From assembly GCA_000830175.1 (NCBI GenBank), contig JQIS01000032.1:1-36566 (forward strand): a DNA stretch of 36,566 nt, written 5' to 3'. The DNA comes from Sulfurovum sp. FS08-3. Lineage in GTDB: Bacteria > Campylobacterota > Campylobacteria > Campylobacterales > Sulfurovaceae. The translations under genes and the position numbers were made by a program. The notes under the pieces are model-generated. The model did not search any database and was not told the DNA's origin. It saw only the letters and a list, made by a program, of their open reading frames with translations. Positions 27,294 through 36,566 of this stretch are shown in pieces; within the stretch, counting starts at the first letter, position 1; each line of letters starts with the position of its first letter.

Positions 27294-27905
27294 TTATCCT
27301 TTGGGTTTATCACTATTTTTTGCAAAATTTAGCATGAGGTGATAGAGTTTAAGATTATCATGAATTGACTTATAAAGCTTATCTTTTTCAATCATTTCAA
27401 AAAAATCACCTATTTTATTCATATTAGTATTAGTATTAATATTAATCTTTTTGACAATAAATCCTATCATGCCGTTAATGCCGTAATAGGATGAGTAATA
27501 ACCAGTAGTGAAGCGGTTAATGCCATCAGTGATATAGGCTTTGTTAAGCGTTGAATATCCATCTAATCGTTTACATTCGATGACATAATAAGCATCATGC
27601 TCTTCAAAATCATTTTTGTCAATAATTTTAATATCAACTCGCCCCTCATTTTCATCAACCTCTTTATCGAATCGATATCCCTCGATTAGGCACGAATTTT
27701 GACGGACTTGAGTATCTGTTAAATACTCTAAAAGTATATCTCGAATTGCATTTTCATTATTGTGTGGCACAGTTCTATTTTTTTGAAGCAGATAGAGATA
27801 GCAGTTATAGATATTGAGCATCAATGTTTTAAATTCAAAATCATATTCATAAGTTTCACCTATGATAGGCTCAAAAGTCAAAGCATTGAGTTCTAGTTCT
27901 TCCAC
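27294..27905 (-). CDS. PD-(D/E)XK nuclease-like protein paired with the methylase
   Basis: Protein of 203 residues that I cannot name. It shows a credible PD-(D/E)XK arrangement: an N-terminal helix with E52 (ENAIRDILLEYL), then GRVDIKI with D91, then YYVIECKR with E110 and K112. These are followed by YITDGINRFTTGYYSSYYGINGMIGFIV, a pattern of a helix and core strand. A run ININTNTNMN near 154-163 is encoded by four near-perfect six-base repeats (27422-27445). Its start overlaps the large methylase gene by 13 bases, so the two form an operon and probably a functional pair. Likely a nuclease of a restriction-like defence system; this is inference from fold motif and linkage. Confidence 0.65.
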   Translation of the reverse strand: MEELELNALTFEPIIGETYEYDFEFKTLMLNIYNCYLYLLQKNRTVPHNNENAIRDILLEYLTDTQVRQNSCLIEGYRFDKEVDENEGRVDIKIIDKNDFEEHDAYYVIECKRLDGYSTLNKAYITDGINRFTTGYYSSYYGINGMIGFIVKKININTNTNMNKIGDFFEMIEKDKLYKSIHDNLKLYHLMLNFAKNSDKPKG

Positions 27906-30874
27906 TTTTGTTTACCTGCTCTTAAAATCGCATCTCTAAACTCATAAAAATCCAAATACCCAATAGCTTTATGCCAATTTTTGTATTCATTGGGTTTGAC
28001 GACATAAAAGCCATCTTTTTCAAAGCCTTTGATATCTTTTTGGATAAATAGATTTTCTATGGTTTGTGTTGGCGAGAGTTTTAAAAAGTTTTGGATATTC
28101 TCCTCTTGTTGCCAAGTGATTTGCTCGTTGGGTTTGTCTTTAAGGACTTTGAAATAGATACCAATAGCGTACTCACTCCAAAGCACATTGGCTTGAAAGT
28201 ACATATTGGCGTGTTTGTAGATATTGGTGTAGTGGTTGATAAAGATATTGACATACTCTTCTAATTTTTTTCTATCTTCATTGTTATACTTATAATAGCT
28301 AAATGCTACATCATAGTTTTTTTGTATCACCCAAGGAATGACGATACTATTGGCGTAATCTACTAAGGCGTACTCTTGTTCGTTTAGGTTGAAGGCTTCT
28401 AGCACAGTTTTATCTAATTCATTAATGAGTGTACTTAAATCTCGTTCATAATTCAATGTATTGGGACTTTCGGTATCAAAGTGTTCTTTCTTTAATACTT
28501 CAATTTTAGAAACTAAAGAAACAATTTTTTCGTTTTCAATGTATGGAATACTTAACTTCTCGTAATCATCACATTCTTCTTGTCTAACACCTGTAGAGCT
28601 TGCTGTTTGCAATAAATAATAACTGAAAAAAGTTGAATAAAATAATCCATTTATTGCTTTAAGAACATTAATATCGTTAGTTAAATGCTTCAAAGCAACT
28701 ACAGAGCTTGTAAAAGTTGCATTTCTGTAGCAAATTGCAGAGTTTTGTTTAAGTTCTTTGCTCAATCCTCCCGTAAAGAGCAATATAGGAAGTTTGAAAA
28801 AGTTAGTATAGTTTTCATTTTCTTTTTTTATATATCCTACTGAATCATAAGTAAACTTAGTTAGATTATTAGATATATAGAATGGTTTTAAATCTTTTCT
28901 TTTATCTGTATCAATAAAATCAAAGTCTTTTAGTTCCTTTGTATCAATTTTCGTATTTCCATCTTTTCGTTTAAAACCTTGGTATTTAATTAACTCTTTA
29001 TTATCTACTAAGCTTTGTATTGTATTGTCTTTATAATCCGATTTAAGTCTCTTTACAAAATTATAATCCAAATAGGAGCCGTAGACCAATATCTTCCATA
29101 AATAGTCACTCTCTAATAGTTTGGTTTGCAAAATCTTTTTAAAATCACTTCGTGCAAGTGTCAGTATTTGAAATTTTTTAAAATAGGGGTTTGGTTTCAT
29201 AGAGATATAATTTATCAAATGGTTTTTTATCTCATTCTCATTACTTTTTTGATAAAAGAGTATCGATACAGGCACATTAGCATTTTCAAAAATTTCTCTA
29301 CGCACAGAGGAGAGTTCTAAAATATGATTGAGTTTAAAATTATTAAAAAAGTGTTTAGTTCTAAAAACATTGCTATCTCGATTATATAAGATTTTACTTG
29401 TTACAATAAAGCTTATTTGTGTATCGGTCAATGCAAAGTCTTTGATTCTAAGCATAAAAGGCTGTACAATATCTTTATTTCCGATATTTAGAGACTCATT
29501 TATAATATATTTTTCTACATGACTACCTTTTTTGATACTACTCCCTCCATACGGCGGATTCCCCACAATAAAATCAAGCTCTTTTGCTTTTAAAATCTCA
29601 TTATAGGGGGCTTTGGTATCAAAAAAATCACTATTGAAAAAATTAGGTTCTTTATTTTTGTTACTTTTTAAAAGATAAGGAAAGGTAAAACTCTCTATCT
29701 CTTTTGGATTTTGATAATCAAGCATAGTAAGATAGAGTGAAAACACCGAGATAGATACGGCACTAGGGTCTTTGTCTATACCGAAAATATTATCTTTGGC
29801 TAATTGTTTGAGTTCTTCTGCCTCTATCTTTCTCTTTTTTACCTTTTCAAATTGTGCCACAAGCCTTCTAAAAGTCTCCACCAAAAAAATACCACTACCA
29901 CACGCAGGGTCTAATACTTTGCAATTGTATTCATTTGGATTGTTTTTGAAAAACTCATCTACGGTATATTTGAGTATATAATCGACTAAAAAAGTAGGTG
30001 TATAGTAAGCTCCACTTTTGCGTTGCTCCTCTTCTCCGATAAAGCTCTCATAGACATTGGATATAAACTCAATAGGAATAATTGAAAAATCGTAAATATC
30101 AAAAAGTGACCTTTGACCTGATTGTATCTCTGTACCGCTAATAAGCTCTTTTAAAATATTTAAGTGTTGCGGATTAATCAATTCATCTTCAAGTTTATCA
30201 ATAGGAAACCAATCTCCATTAAATCCATCATCGGATTTTAGATATTCAAAAAGTTCGTAAGTTTTCTCTTTGCTCTCTAAAATTGACTTTAAATCTTCGT
30301 TTGTCAATATCTTGTCGTACTTTTTAAGCTTAATTTCTCTATCAATCAAATAGCGTATAAAGATAACCCTACCAATAAGAGAATTGGCAATATCTCTATG
30401 TTTTTGCAATCCACTCTTTAAAAGTTTTTCTCTTGCATCTTTAATATTTTTAAGCAGTACCGTATCAAGGCGAGTGCTTTTTGGGGTACTTTTAAGTGCT
30501 TTGTAGTAATCACCATTTAAAATCGATAGATAATTGAGGTTCTCTTGAGGTAATTTTTCAAGCTCTTTGGACTCGACGATAAATTCAAATCCATTATAGA
30601 CTTCAAAATCACTCTCGTTTTCGATGATGATAATGGGTGCTTCACTAAAGTTCCATGCGTTTTTAAAGATTTGTGCTTTGCCTAGAGAGTTGTTGTGATG
30701 AAAAAATAGGATAATGGGTTTGTCATTGATAATAAGTATCTCATCGGGCTTGACTGAACGCAAAGAGTGAAGGACTCTTTGGGGTAAATGGGTAGAAAAA
30801 ATCTCATCAAATGTATAGAGAGCATTGTCATTACGCATAGCGTTTTTGATATTTGCCAAATTCATTTGACTCAT
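27893..30874 (-). CDS. Large N6-adenine DNA methyltransferase (type IIG / Eco57I-like class)
   Basis: Protein of 993 residues. The N-terminal part (about 1-270) is helical with an alpha/beta stretch ILIINDKPIILFF..APIIIIENESDFEVYNGFEF and no obvious PD-(D/E)XK triad. The methylase core has GAYYTPTFLVDYIL (288-301), AdoMet motif I VLDPACGSGIFL (320-331) and catalytic motif IV NPPY (439-442). The C-terminal part (about 600-993) is presumably the target-recognition domain, with the GIYFK segment and long helices. Size and order match type IIG/PglX-like enzymes, but cleavage may reside in the overlapping downstream protein. SD AGGGGG precedes the ATG and a TATAAT lies at 30898-30903 (minus). A/T-rich codon use suggests acquisition. 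Confidence 0.85.
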   Translation of the reverse strand: MSQMNLANIKNAMRNDNALYTFDEIFSTHLPQRVLHSLRSVKPDEILIINDKPIILFFHHNNSLGKAQIFKNAWNFSEAPIIIIENESDFEVYNGFEFIVESKELEKLPQENLNYLSILNGDYYKALKSTPKSTRLDTVLLKNIKDAREKLLKSGLQKHRDIANSLIGRVIFIRYLIDREIKLKKYDKILTNEDLKSILESKEKTYELFEYLKSDDGFNGDWFPIDKLEDELINPQHLNILKELISGTEIQSGQRSLFDIYDFSIIPIEFISNVYESFIGEEEQRKSGAYYTPTFLVDYILKYTVDEFFKNNPNEYNCKVLDPACGSGIFLVETFRRLVAQFEKVKKRKIEAEELKQLAKDNIFGIDKDPSAVSISVFSLYLTMLDYQNPKEIESFTFPYLLKSNKNKEPNFFNSDFFDTKAPYNEILKAKELDFIVGNPPYGGSSIKKGSHVEKYIINESLNIGNKDIVQPFMLRIKDFALTDTQISFIVTSKILYNRDSNVFRTKHFFNNFKLNHILELSSVRREIFENANVPVSILFYQKSNENEIKNHLINYISMKPNPYFKKFQILTLARSDFKKILQTKLLESDYLWKILVYGSYLDYNFVKRLKSDYKDNTIQSLVDNKELIKYQGFKRKDGNTKIDTKELKDFDFIDTDKRKDLKPFYISNNLTKFTYDSVGYIKKENENYTNFFKLPILLFTGGLSKELKQNSAICYRNATFTSSVVALKHLTNDINVLKAINGLFYSTFFSYYLLQTASSTGVRQEECDDYEKLSIPYIENEKIVSLVSKIEVLKKEHFDTESPNTLNYERDLSTLINELDKTVLEAFNLNEQEYALVDYANSIVIPWVIQKNYDVAFSYYKYNNEDRKKLEEYVNIFINHYTNIYKHANMYFQANVLWSEYAIGIYFKVLKDKPNEQITWQQEENIQNFLKLSPTQTIENLFIQKDIKGFEKDGFYVVKPNEYKNWHKAIGYLDFYEFRDAILRAGKQKWKN

Positions 30875-30897
30875 TAAATCGCCCCCTATTTTTTCAT

Positions 30898-30903
30898 ATT
30901 ATA
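30898..30903 (-). promoter_or_regulatory. -10 box of the methylase/nuclease operon
   Basis: A perfect TATAAT on the minus strand, 23 bases before the methylase ATG, in the 59-base gap after gpmI. Confidence 0.5.
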
Positions 30904-30933
30904 CTAAAAAATATGACATTTTGAAAGGATGTT

Positions 30934-32412
30934 TTAAAACAACGCCTCGTCCATTTCGTTGGGTATCTCTAATCCCATCAATTTGAGTACCGTTGGGGCG
31001 ATGTTGTTGAGTCCTTTGCCCTCTTTGAGCCTCTCGACTTCATGGGCGATAACAAAGCACCATACATCTCCTACGGTGTGGTTAGTGAGCCTATTGCCCT
31101 CGCTATCTTTCATCTCTTCGCAGTTGCCGTGGTCGCTGGTAAGGACGACGGCGTAATCTTGCTCTTTGGCTTTGGCAAGGAGTCTATTGAGCTGAGTATC
31201 GACGCTCTCTACGGCAATTTTGGCCGCTTCGTAGTTGCCTGTATGTCCCACCATGTCGCCATTGGCAAAGTTTACGACGATGAAATCGTAACCCTCCTCC
31301 ATGGCTTGAATCACCCCATCGCCTACGGCAGGAGCCGACATTTGGGGTTGCATATCGTAGGTTTTGACACTGGGGCTAGGGATGAGCAATCGTGATTCAT
31401 TTTCCATAGGCGTTTCAACTCCACCATTAAAAAAGAAAGTGACATGCGCATATTTTTCCGTTTCGGCGGTATGAAATTGCGACAATCCCGCACGAGCAAT
31501 CACCTCTGAGAGGGTATTTTGGGGAGAGGCTTTGGGGAAAAGAATAGGATAGGGAAAAGAGGAGTCGTATTGCGTCATGGTAGCGATATGAAGGGGTATA
31601 AACTTTCGCTCAAATCCATTGAAATCTCTATCGCCCAAAGCCGTCGTAATCTCTCGCACTCTATCGCTTCTAAAGTTGGCTACAATGACACCATCTCCCT
31701 CTTGCATTCCCTCATATCCCTCAAAGGCTACGGGTTGGATAAACTCATCGTAAATTTTGGCTTGATATTGGCTTTGGATATATTCATGGGCGTTTTGTGT
31801 GCTTTTGGGTGTGGCATAGACAAGGGCAAGGTAGCCCACTTCGACTCGCTCCCAACGGTTGTCTCTATCCATCGTATAAAATCGTCCCGATAGGGTGGCG
31901 ATAGAGATATTTTCATTGCAAATTGCTTCAATCGCTTCAATGTAAGTAGGAGCTGAGGTGGGTGAGACATCTCTTCCATCGGTAATAAGGTGCAAAAATA
32001 CCTTTTTGTTTTGTTGTGCAGCAATTTGGGCAAGACCTATAATATGCTCAATATGCGAATGTACTCCGCCATCGCTAAGGAGTCCGATGATATGCGTACG
32101 ATTGGATTTAGCCAAAGTCTCTACAAGAGCTTCGTTGCTTTGGAGTGAGCCATCTTGAAGTGCCAATGAAATTTTAACCAAATCTTGGTAGAGAATGCGT
32201 CCGCTTCCAATGGTCATGTGTCCCACTTCGGAGTTGCCCATTTGCCCCTGCGGAAGCCCTACGCTTAGTCCGTGCGTGGCTATGAGTGTGTGGGGAGTCT
32301 CTTGAAAAAGTCTATCGTAGGTAGGGGTTGAGGCATCGGCAAAAGCGTTGCAGATACTGTGAGGTTTGTGTCCTATTCCGTCGGTAATAATTAATAGTGT
32401 TTTATTTTTCAT
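30934..32412 (-). CDS. gpmI: 2,3-bisphosphoglycerate-independent phosphoglycerate mutase
   Basis: Manganese-dependent glycolytic enzyme of 492 residues interconverting 3- and 2-phosphoglycerate. It opens [10 protein letters not shown] with the first metal Asp. [17 protein letters not shown] holds the phospho-accepting Ser, [12 protein letters not shown] and [15 protein letters not shown] bind substrate, and the C-terminal [14 protein letters not shown] and [11 protein letters not shown] carry the metal-binding residues. Full length for the family. Divergent from mraY across an 87-base gap. Confidence 0.97.
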   Translation of the reverse strand: MKNKTLLIITDGIGHKPHSICNAFADASTPTYDRLFQETPHTLIATHGLSVGLPQGQMGNSEVGHMTIGSGRILYQDLVKISLALQDGSLQSNEALVETLAKSNRTHIIGLLSDGGVHSHIEHIIGLAQIAAQQNKKVFLHLITDGRDVSPTSAPTYIEAIEAICNENISIATLSGRFYTMDRDNRWERVEVGYLALVYATPKSTQNAHEYIQSQYQAKIYDEFIQPVAFEGYEGMQEGDGVIVANFRSDRVREITTALGDRDFNGFERKFIPLHIATMTQYDSSFPYPILFPKASPQNTLSEVIARAGLSQFHTAETEKYAHVTFFFNGGVETPMENESRLLIPSPSVKTYDMQPQMSAPAVGDGVIQAMEEGYDFIVVNFANGDMVGHTGNYEAAKIAVESVDTQLNRLLAKAKEQDYAVVLTSDHGNCEEMKDSEGNRLTNHTVGDVWCFVIAHEVERLKEGKGLNNIAPTVLKLMGLEIPNEMDEALF

Positions 32413-32499
32413 TTGTTTCTCTCTTTTCCTACTTTTTATTGAAATAATAGTAGAATACTACTTTTTAATATATTAAACCAACCCAAAAGAAGTGCTTAA

Positions 32500-33561
32500 A
32501 TGTTATACGAACTCTATTTGTTGCTTGATTTTAACCTATTGCAATACTCTACCGTGCGTGCTGGATTTGGCTTTATTATCGCCTTTTCACTGACTATCTA
32601 TCTTATGCCCAAATATCTAGCGTGGGCGATTAGCAAAAATGCCAACCAACCTATTAGCAAATATGTCCCCGCCCACGAGGGCAAACGCAAAACGCCTACT
32701 ATGGGAGGAGCGGTTTTTATCTTTGGGACAATTACCGCTACACTTTTGAGTGCCAATCTAAGCAACCTTTATGTTTTGGGGGGCATCTTTACGATTGTCG
32801 CTTTTGGTTTGGTGGGCTTTAAAGATGATATTGGCAAGGTGTTGGCGGGAGACAATCTCAAAGGACTCACTCCACGAGGCAAACTGCTTTGGCAATTGGG
32901 TGCAGGATTGATGGTCGCCTCTTTTTTGGTCTTTGCAGTTGAGTTTCCTACGAGTTTCTATCTTCCTTTTCTCAAAAACCCTGTTTTGGATTTTGGCTAT
33001 TTTGCTATTATTTTTTGGGTGATGGTCTTTTTGGCAACCTCCAACGCCGTCAATCTTACCGATGGACTTGATGGTTTGGCTACCGTCCCCTCTGTGATTG
33101 CTTTCTCCTCTTTTTCGATTATTCTCTACGTCATGGGTCATGCTATCTTTTCGCAATATTTGCTTGTCGAAAACATCAAAGGGGTAGGAGAGGTGACGAT
33201 TATTATCTCTAGTTTTATTGGAGCTTTACTAGCCTTTTTGTGGTACAACTGCTACCCCGCCGAGGTCTTTATGGGTGATACGGGGAGTTTGTCGATTGGT
33301 GGATTTTTGGCCTATTTGGCTATTTTGGCCAAAAGCGAGGTGTTGCTTATTTTGATTGGTATCATTTTTGTTATCGAGACGGTTTCGGTGATACTTCAAG
33401 TAGCCAGTTACAAGTTTAGGGGCGAGAGAATATTCCTTATGGCACCCATTCATCACCACTTTGAACTCAAAAAATGGGCAGAAAACAAAATCATCGTACG
33501 TTTTTGGATGATATCGTTTATTGCCAATATTTTGGCACTGATTACCTTTAAGATACGATAG
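32500..33561 (+). CDS. mraY: Phospho-N-acetylmuramoyl-pentapeptide transferase
   Basis: Polytopic inner-membrane enzyme of 353 residues that makes lipid I from UDP-MurNAc-pentapeptide and undecaprenyl phosphate. About ten hydrophobic segments are present. KRKTPTMGG and GFKDDIGKV (DD motif), [13 protein letters not shown] with the catalytic Asp region, [12 protein letters not shown], and the terminal APIHHHFE are the family signatures. It is followed by a class A penicillin-binding protein gene rather than by murD, which is common next to mraY in many bacteria. Confidence 0.97.
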   Translation: MLYELYLLLDFNLLQYSTVRAGFGFIIAFSLTIYLMPKYLAWAISKNANQPISKYVPAHEGKRKTPTMGGAVFIFGTITATLLSANLSNLYVLGGIFTIVAFGLVGFKDDIGKVLAGDNLKGLTPRGKLLWQLGAGLMVASFLVFAVEFPTSFYLPFLKNPVLDFGYFAIIFWVMVFLATSNAVNLTDGLDGLATVPSVIAFSSFSIILYVMGHAIFSQYLLVENIKGVGEVTIIISSFIGALLAFLWYNCYPAEVFMGDTGSLSIGGFLAYLAILAKSEVLLILIGIIFVIETVSVILQVASYKFRGERIFLMAPIHHHFELKKWAENKIIVRFWMISFIANILALITFKIR

Positions 33562-33621
33562 TTGCTCTGTATCTTCTGCTCTTGGGAGCTAAAATGTTCA
33601 AGAGTTAAAAGATATGTTGGA

Positions 33622-33627
33622 TATAAT
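33622..33627 (+). promoter_or_regulatory. -10 box before the penicillin-binding protein gene
   Basis: TATAAT in TGGATATAATAAG, 34 bases before the GTG start, within the 100-base gap after mraY. Confidence 0.5.
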
Positions 33628-33661
33628 AAGCGATTTAAAACAGTGATGGAGTAGCGTTCTT

Positions 33662-35725
33662 GTGATTAATAGTATTATCAAAGGCTCAATTTTAATATTT
33701 TCTATGTTTGCGGTTGCTTTGATTGCTGCATTTATTTATGCTTATGAAGAGGTGAAGCTTGATGCCGATAGACTCATCAACTATCAACCCGACACTTCAA
33801 GCACCATACTCGATCGCAACGGCGAGCATTTGGCGTACGTTTTCAAAGAGAAACACCGTCTCTATGCCAAATACGAAGATATGCCAAGCTACCTTATAGA
33901 GGCACTTGTGGCGATGGAAGATACCCGATTTTTTGAACACAATGGGGTCAATATCGATGCCATTATTCGAGCCATTGTCAAAGATATTCAAGCAGGAGCT
34001 TTTGTAGAGGGGGGAAGTACGCTAACCCAACAGCTTATCAAAAATAAGATTTTAACCAACGAAAAGAAGCTAAGCCGAAAGATAAAAGAGGCGATTTTGG
34101 CCTTGAAGATAGAAAACGAGCTTAGTAAAGAGCAGATTTTAGAACGCTATCTCAATGAGATATTTTTTGGTAACGGCTACTACGGTGTTCGTACCGCCGC
34201 AGAGGGTTTTTTTCACAAACAGTTGCACGAGCTTTCACTTAAAGAGTGTGCCATTTTGGTAGGTTTGCCCAACGCTCCTAGCTCACTCAATCCTGTCAAA
34301 CACTACAAACGCTCACTTGCTCGTGCCAACAGCGTACTTTTTAGAATGCGAAGTATCGGTTGGATATCCGAAGAGGAGTACATCAAAGCCGTCAAAGAGA
34401 CTCCCGAGGTTTTTAGTACAACACTTACCCAAAACAAAGCACCCTTTATTGTCGATGAGGTGCTTCGTCGCTTTGGTAAAGAGCAGTTGGGGGACATTCG
34501 TACGGGAGGCTACACCATCTACACCACCATCGATATTCGATATCAAGAGATAGCCAAAAAAGCAATCGATTTTGGGTATCAGCAACTGCTCAAAAGGTAT
34601 CGTGAAAACGCTCAAACCTCGACGCTTAATGGTGCGTTGGTGGCGGTAGAGAATAAAACGGGGGATATTTTGGCTTTGGTGGGGGGTGTCGATTATGAAA
34701 AGAGTTCCTACAATCGTGCTACGCAATCAAGTCGCCAACCAGGTTCATCGTTTAAACCCTTTATCTATCAAACCGCTTTGGATATGGGCTACAATCCCGC
34801 CAGTAATCTCACCGATATTGCTAGAACTTTTCAATACTACAGTGGCGGTCGTCTCAAGATTTGGGCTCCCAAAAACTCAGGTGGAAACTTCAAAGGCTTT
34901 ATTAAGCTCCGTGAAGCCGTTGTGCATTCAAGCAATCTTGCAACCATCAACCTTGTTCACGATATAGGAGTGCCTACCATTCGCCAACGCCTTGCTTTGC
35001 TAGATGTACCCCATATCCCCAAAGATATGTCGATAGCGTTAGGCAATTTGGGACTTAGTCCTCTTAAGATGGCTCAAATATTCTCCGTATTTGCCAACTA
35101 CGGACACATGATAGAGCCTCGAATAGTGAGCAAAATTCTCTCCAAAGAGGGAGCGGTGATTTATGAAACCAAACCCAAAGAGATAGCCAACTTTACCACC
35201 CCGCCCCAAGCCTATCTTATGACCTCTATTTTAAGAGATGCTGTACGACGGGGTACAGGCTCAAAAGCAGCGGTGAGTGGGATTGAGATAGCGGGTAAGA
35301 CGGGTACTACCAACAAAAATATCGACGCATGGTTTTGTGGCTACTCCCCAACCATTGAAACGATTGTGTGGTTTGGACGTGATAGCAACAAGCCTATTGG
35401 ATTTGGTGCTACGGGAGGACACGCCTCAGCACCCTCTTTTTCCTATTTTTACAGAGAGTTGCTCAAAATCGAACCCAATCTCAAAAGAACATTTGATAGA
35501 CCCCAAGGTGTCTATGAGGGCAAATCCGATGAAGGTAGTGAACTCTACACCGCTGTTTCGCCCTTGCCTTCACAGATATACGGCAACGAGGCTTCGGATG
35601 TGTATGTCGATTCCAACGGCACAGTGATAGACCCCGATGATGCCGATGTGGAATCGAGTCCGCTTCATCCCAAAATTAATCGCCCTACAAGTTCGCCACT
35701 TGATGATAGCGGAACACTCTTTTAG
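33662..35725 (+). CDS. mrcA: Class A penicillin-binding protein 1A (transglycosylase/transpeptidase)
   Basis: Bifunctional peptidoglycan synthase of 687 residues, anchored by TM about 8-28. The GT51 glycosyltransferase has EDTRFFEHNGVN and EGGSTLTQQLIKN (catalytic Glu residues). The transpeptidase has SRQPGSSFKPFIY (nucleophile Ser in SSFK), HSSNLAT (SxN) and KTGTTNKN (KTG). A flexible acidic tail follows the last domain (about 620-687, DSNGTVIDPDDADVESSP). The start is GTG, with GGAG about 11 bases upstream, a rather long spacing. It uses the lipid II made downstream of MraY. Confidence 0.95.
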   Translation: MINSIIKGSILIFSMFAVALIAAFIYAYEEVKLDADRLINYQPDTSSTILDRNGEHLAYVFKEKHRLYAKYEDMPSYLIEALVAMEDTRFFEHNGVNIDAIIRAIVKDIQAGAFVEGGSTLTQQLIKNKILTNEKKLSRKIKEAILALKIENELSKEQILERYLNEIFFGNGYYGVRTAAEGFFHKQLHELSLKECAILVGLPNAPSSLNPVKHYKRSLARANSVLFRMRSIGWISEEEYIKAVKETPEVFSTTLTQNKAPFIVDEVLRRFGKEQLGDIRTGGYTIYTTIDIRYQEIAKKAIDFGYQQLLKRYRENAQTSTLNGALVAVENKTGDILALVGGVDYEKSSYNRATQSSRQPGSSFKPFIYQTALDMGYNPASNLTDIARTFQYYSGGRLKIWAPKNSGGNFKGFIKLREAVVHSSNLATINLVHDIGVPTIRQRLALLDVPHIPKDMSIALGNLGLSPLKMAQIFSVFANYGHMIEPRIVSKILSKEGAVIYETKPKEIANFTTPPQAYLMTSILRDAVRRGTGSKAAVSGIEIAGKTGTTNKNIDAWFCGYSPTIETIVWFGRDSNKPIGFGATGGHASAPSFSYFYRELLKIEPNLKRTFDRPQGVYEGKSDEGSELYTAVSPLPSQIYGNEASDVYVDSNGTVIDPDDADVESSPLHPKINRPTSSPLDDSGTLF

Positions 35726-35734
35726 GAAGACAAA

Positions 35735-36469
35735 ATGTCAAAAAACCACGACTCCAATATAGCAATGCTCATTGATTGCGATAATGTGAGTGCAAAATAT
35801 ATCGATTCTATCTTGAACGATCTCTCCAAATACGGTGTGGTGAATATTCGTAACGCTTATGGCAATTGGAAAGATCCCAAGCTTCGAGGCTGGGAAGAGG
35901 TACTCCAAGAGTACGCCATTAAGCCCATTCAGCAATTTGATTACACCAAAGGCAAAAACGCTACCGATATTGCGATGATTATCGACACGATGGATCTGCT
36001 CTACACCAAAAACCTTAGTGCTATAGCTCTTATTACCAGTGATAGCGATTTTACGCCTGTAGTGACACGCATTTTGTCCGATGGTTTAAGAGTCTATGGG
36101 TACGGAGAGTCCAAAACCCCTGAAGCTTTTGTCAATGCGTGTTCGCAATTTATCTACGCCGAAAAGCTCTTTGATGCCTCTTATGAAGTAGAAGAGAGTA
36201 CGAAGAGTAAAAAAATAGAACGCAAAGAGCTACGTCAAGATACCAAGTTGCTCTATACCTTGCGAAAAGCCGTAGAGCAAACCTGCGACGATGCGGGATG
36301 GGCTAATATTGCAGCGGTGGGTAAATACATCAGTCAAAACTCCTCTTTCTCTCCCATCAACTACGGCTACCTCAAACTAGGACATCTTATCAAAGCCATT
36401 GACCTTTTTGATGTTCGTATGGAAAACAACAATACCGTTATGCTTATACGAGACAAACGCTACTATTAA
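35735..36469 (+). CDS. NYN-domain ribonuclease-like protein with C-terminal LOTUS/OST-HTH domain
   Basis: Protein of 244 residues. The N-terminal NYN (PIN-like, LabA/DUF88) domain, about 8-150, has the metal-binding start MLIDCDNVS (D14, D16), DYTKGKNATDIAMIIDTMDLL and ALITSDSDFTPVV, all acidic residues expected for an active nuclease fold. A charged linker KSKKIERKELRQD leads to an OST-HTH/LOTUS domain (about 168-244, LRKAVEQTCDDAGWANIAAVGKYIS..), an RNA-binding winged helix. NYN-LOTUS fusions are predicted RNA processing or degradation enzymes in bacteria; the target is unknown. It begins 9 bases after the penicillin-binding protein gene with AGGAAG as SD, and ends against the terminal repeat. 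Confidence 0.85.
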   Translation: MSKNHDSNIAMLIDCDNVSAKYIDSILNDLSKYGVVNIRNAYGNWKDPKLRGWEEVLQEYAIKPIQQFDYTKGKNATDIAMIIDTMDLLYTKNLSAIALITSDSDFTPVVTRILSDGLRVYGYGESKTPEAFVNACSQFIYAEKLFDASYEVEESTKSKKIERKELRQDTKLLYTLRKAVEQTCDDAGWANIAAVGKYISQNSSFSPINYGYLKLGHLIKAIDLFDVRMENNNTVMLIRDKRYY

Positions 36470-36566
36470 TAACTGACCTTATGCACTTTAAAAATTACCT
36501 CATTGCAATACGTCATTGCGAACCCTTTAGGGTGAAGCAATCTAAGATTTATTTCTACTTTTTTAG
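36470..36566. repeat. Right copy of window-terminal inverted repeat
   Basis: Reverse-complement match to 41-137 with 4 mismatches. It begins immediately after the NYN-LOTUS stop codon and the window ends inside the palindrome CTTTTTTAG, exactly where the left copy's perfect 10-bp hairpin turns. It may act as a bidirectional hairpin terminator for the last gene. Confidence 0.85.

Noticed and set aside
27422-27445. Four near-perfect TATTAG/TATTAA hexamer repeats, considered as a phase-variable tract
   Set aside because: The unit is six bases, so gain or loss would add or remove two residues but not shift frame. It encodes the Asn-rich ININTNTN stretch.
31042-31893. Plus-strand ORFs antisense to gpmI
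   Set aside because: gpmI is intact with catalytic motifs throughout; the opposite frames are open only by codon bias.
32449-32462. Small palindrome AGTAG-AATA-CTACT between gpmI and mraY, considered as an operator
   Set aside because: Five-base arms are too short to tell from chance in A/T-rich sequence and no second copy was seen.

Overview
The window reads as a piece of a Campylobacterota (Epsilonproteobacteria) chromosome, probably a free-living Sulfurimonas/Sulfurovum-type organism rather than a host-adapted one. The evidence is gene content and order: an ArsR/ArsS-like acid-type two-component pair, the tightly overlapping run aminotransferase-hisZ-purA-DUF507-carA, a single-domain asparaginase-like protein, gpmI beside mraY, and promoters that show an extended -10 box with no clear -35. 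I cannot name genus or species from this alone. No rRNA, tRNA or CRISPR array is visible.

Layout. 0.2-2.8 kb: two-component system and a NosL-like copper protein. 2.9-8.4 kb: a plus-strand biosynthetic run (class V aminotransferase, HisZ, PurA, DUF507, CarA, small asparaginase) with 1-4 base overlaps typical of translational coupling. 8.4-9.4 kb: a frameshifted Rpn-type nuclease gene. 9.4-12.7 kb, minus strand: agmatine deiminase, L,D-transpeptidase, outer-membrane beta-barrel protein. 12.8-15.1 kb, plus strand: HemW, a membrane-anchored coiled-coil protein, and a toxin-antitoxin unit with a frameshifted MazF-like toxin. 15.3-32.4 kb: one long minus-strand run. In transcription order it holds gpmI, a large N6-adenine methylase with a small PD-(D/E)XK protein, bioF, yidD, an Eco47II-like type II restriction system with two m5C methyltransferases, pyrC, a tandem pair of dynamin-like GTPases, a GGDEF protein and aroA. 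32.5-36.5 kb, plus strand: mraY, a class A penicillin-binding protein and a NYN-LOTUS protein.

The accessory content is mostly anti-phage or mobile in character and is slotted between housekeeping genes: the Rpn cassette, the toxin-antitoxin cassette, the dynamin pair, the Eco47II-like R-M locus and the methylase/nuclease pair. The Rpn and toxin-antitoxin cassettes are each bracketed by a direct repeat that duplicates the 3' end of the neighbouring gene (asparaginase and aroA). This suggests a shared mode of insertion at gene 3' ends. The best candidates for something under-described are the tandem dynamin pair, the methylase/PD-(D/E)XK pair and the 3'-end cassettes.

Both window ends carry the same 97-base sequence in inverted orientation (4 mismatches). 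The right copy stops inside what is, in the left copy, a perfect 10-bp palindrome. The window is therefore either a segment between two copies of a dispersed repeat or a contig whose assembly broke at those copies.
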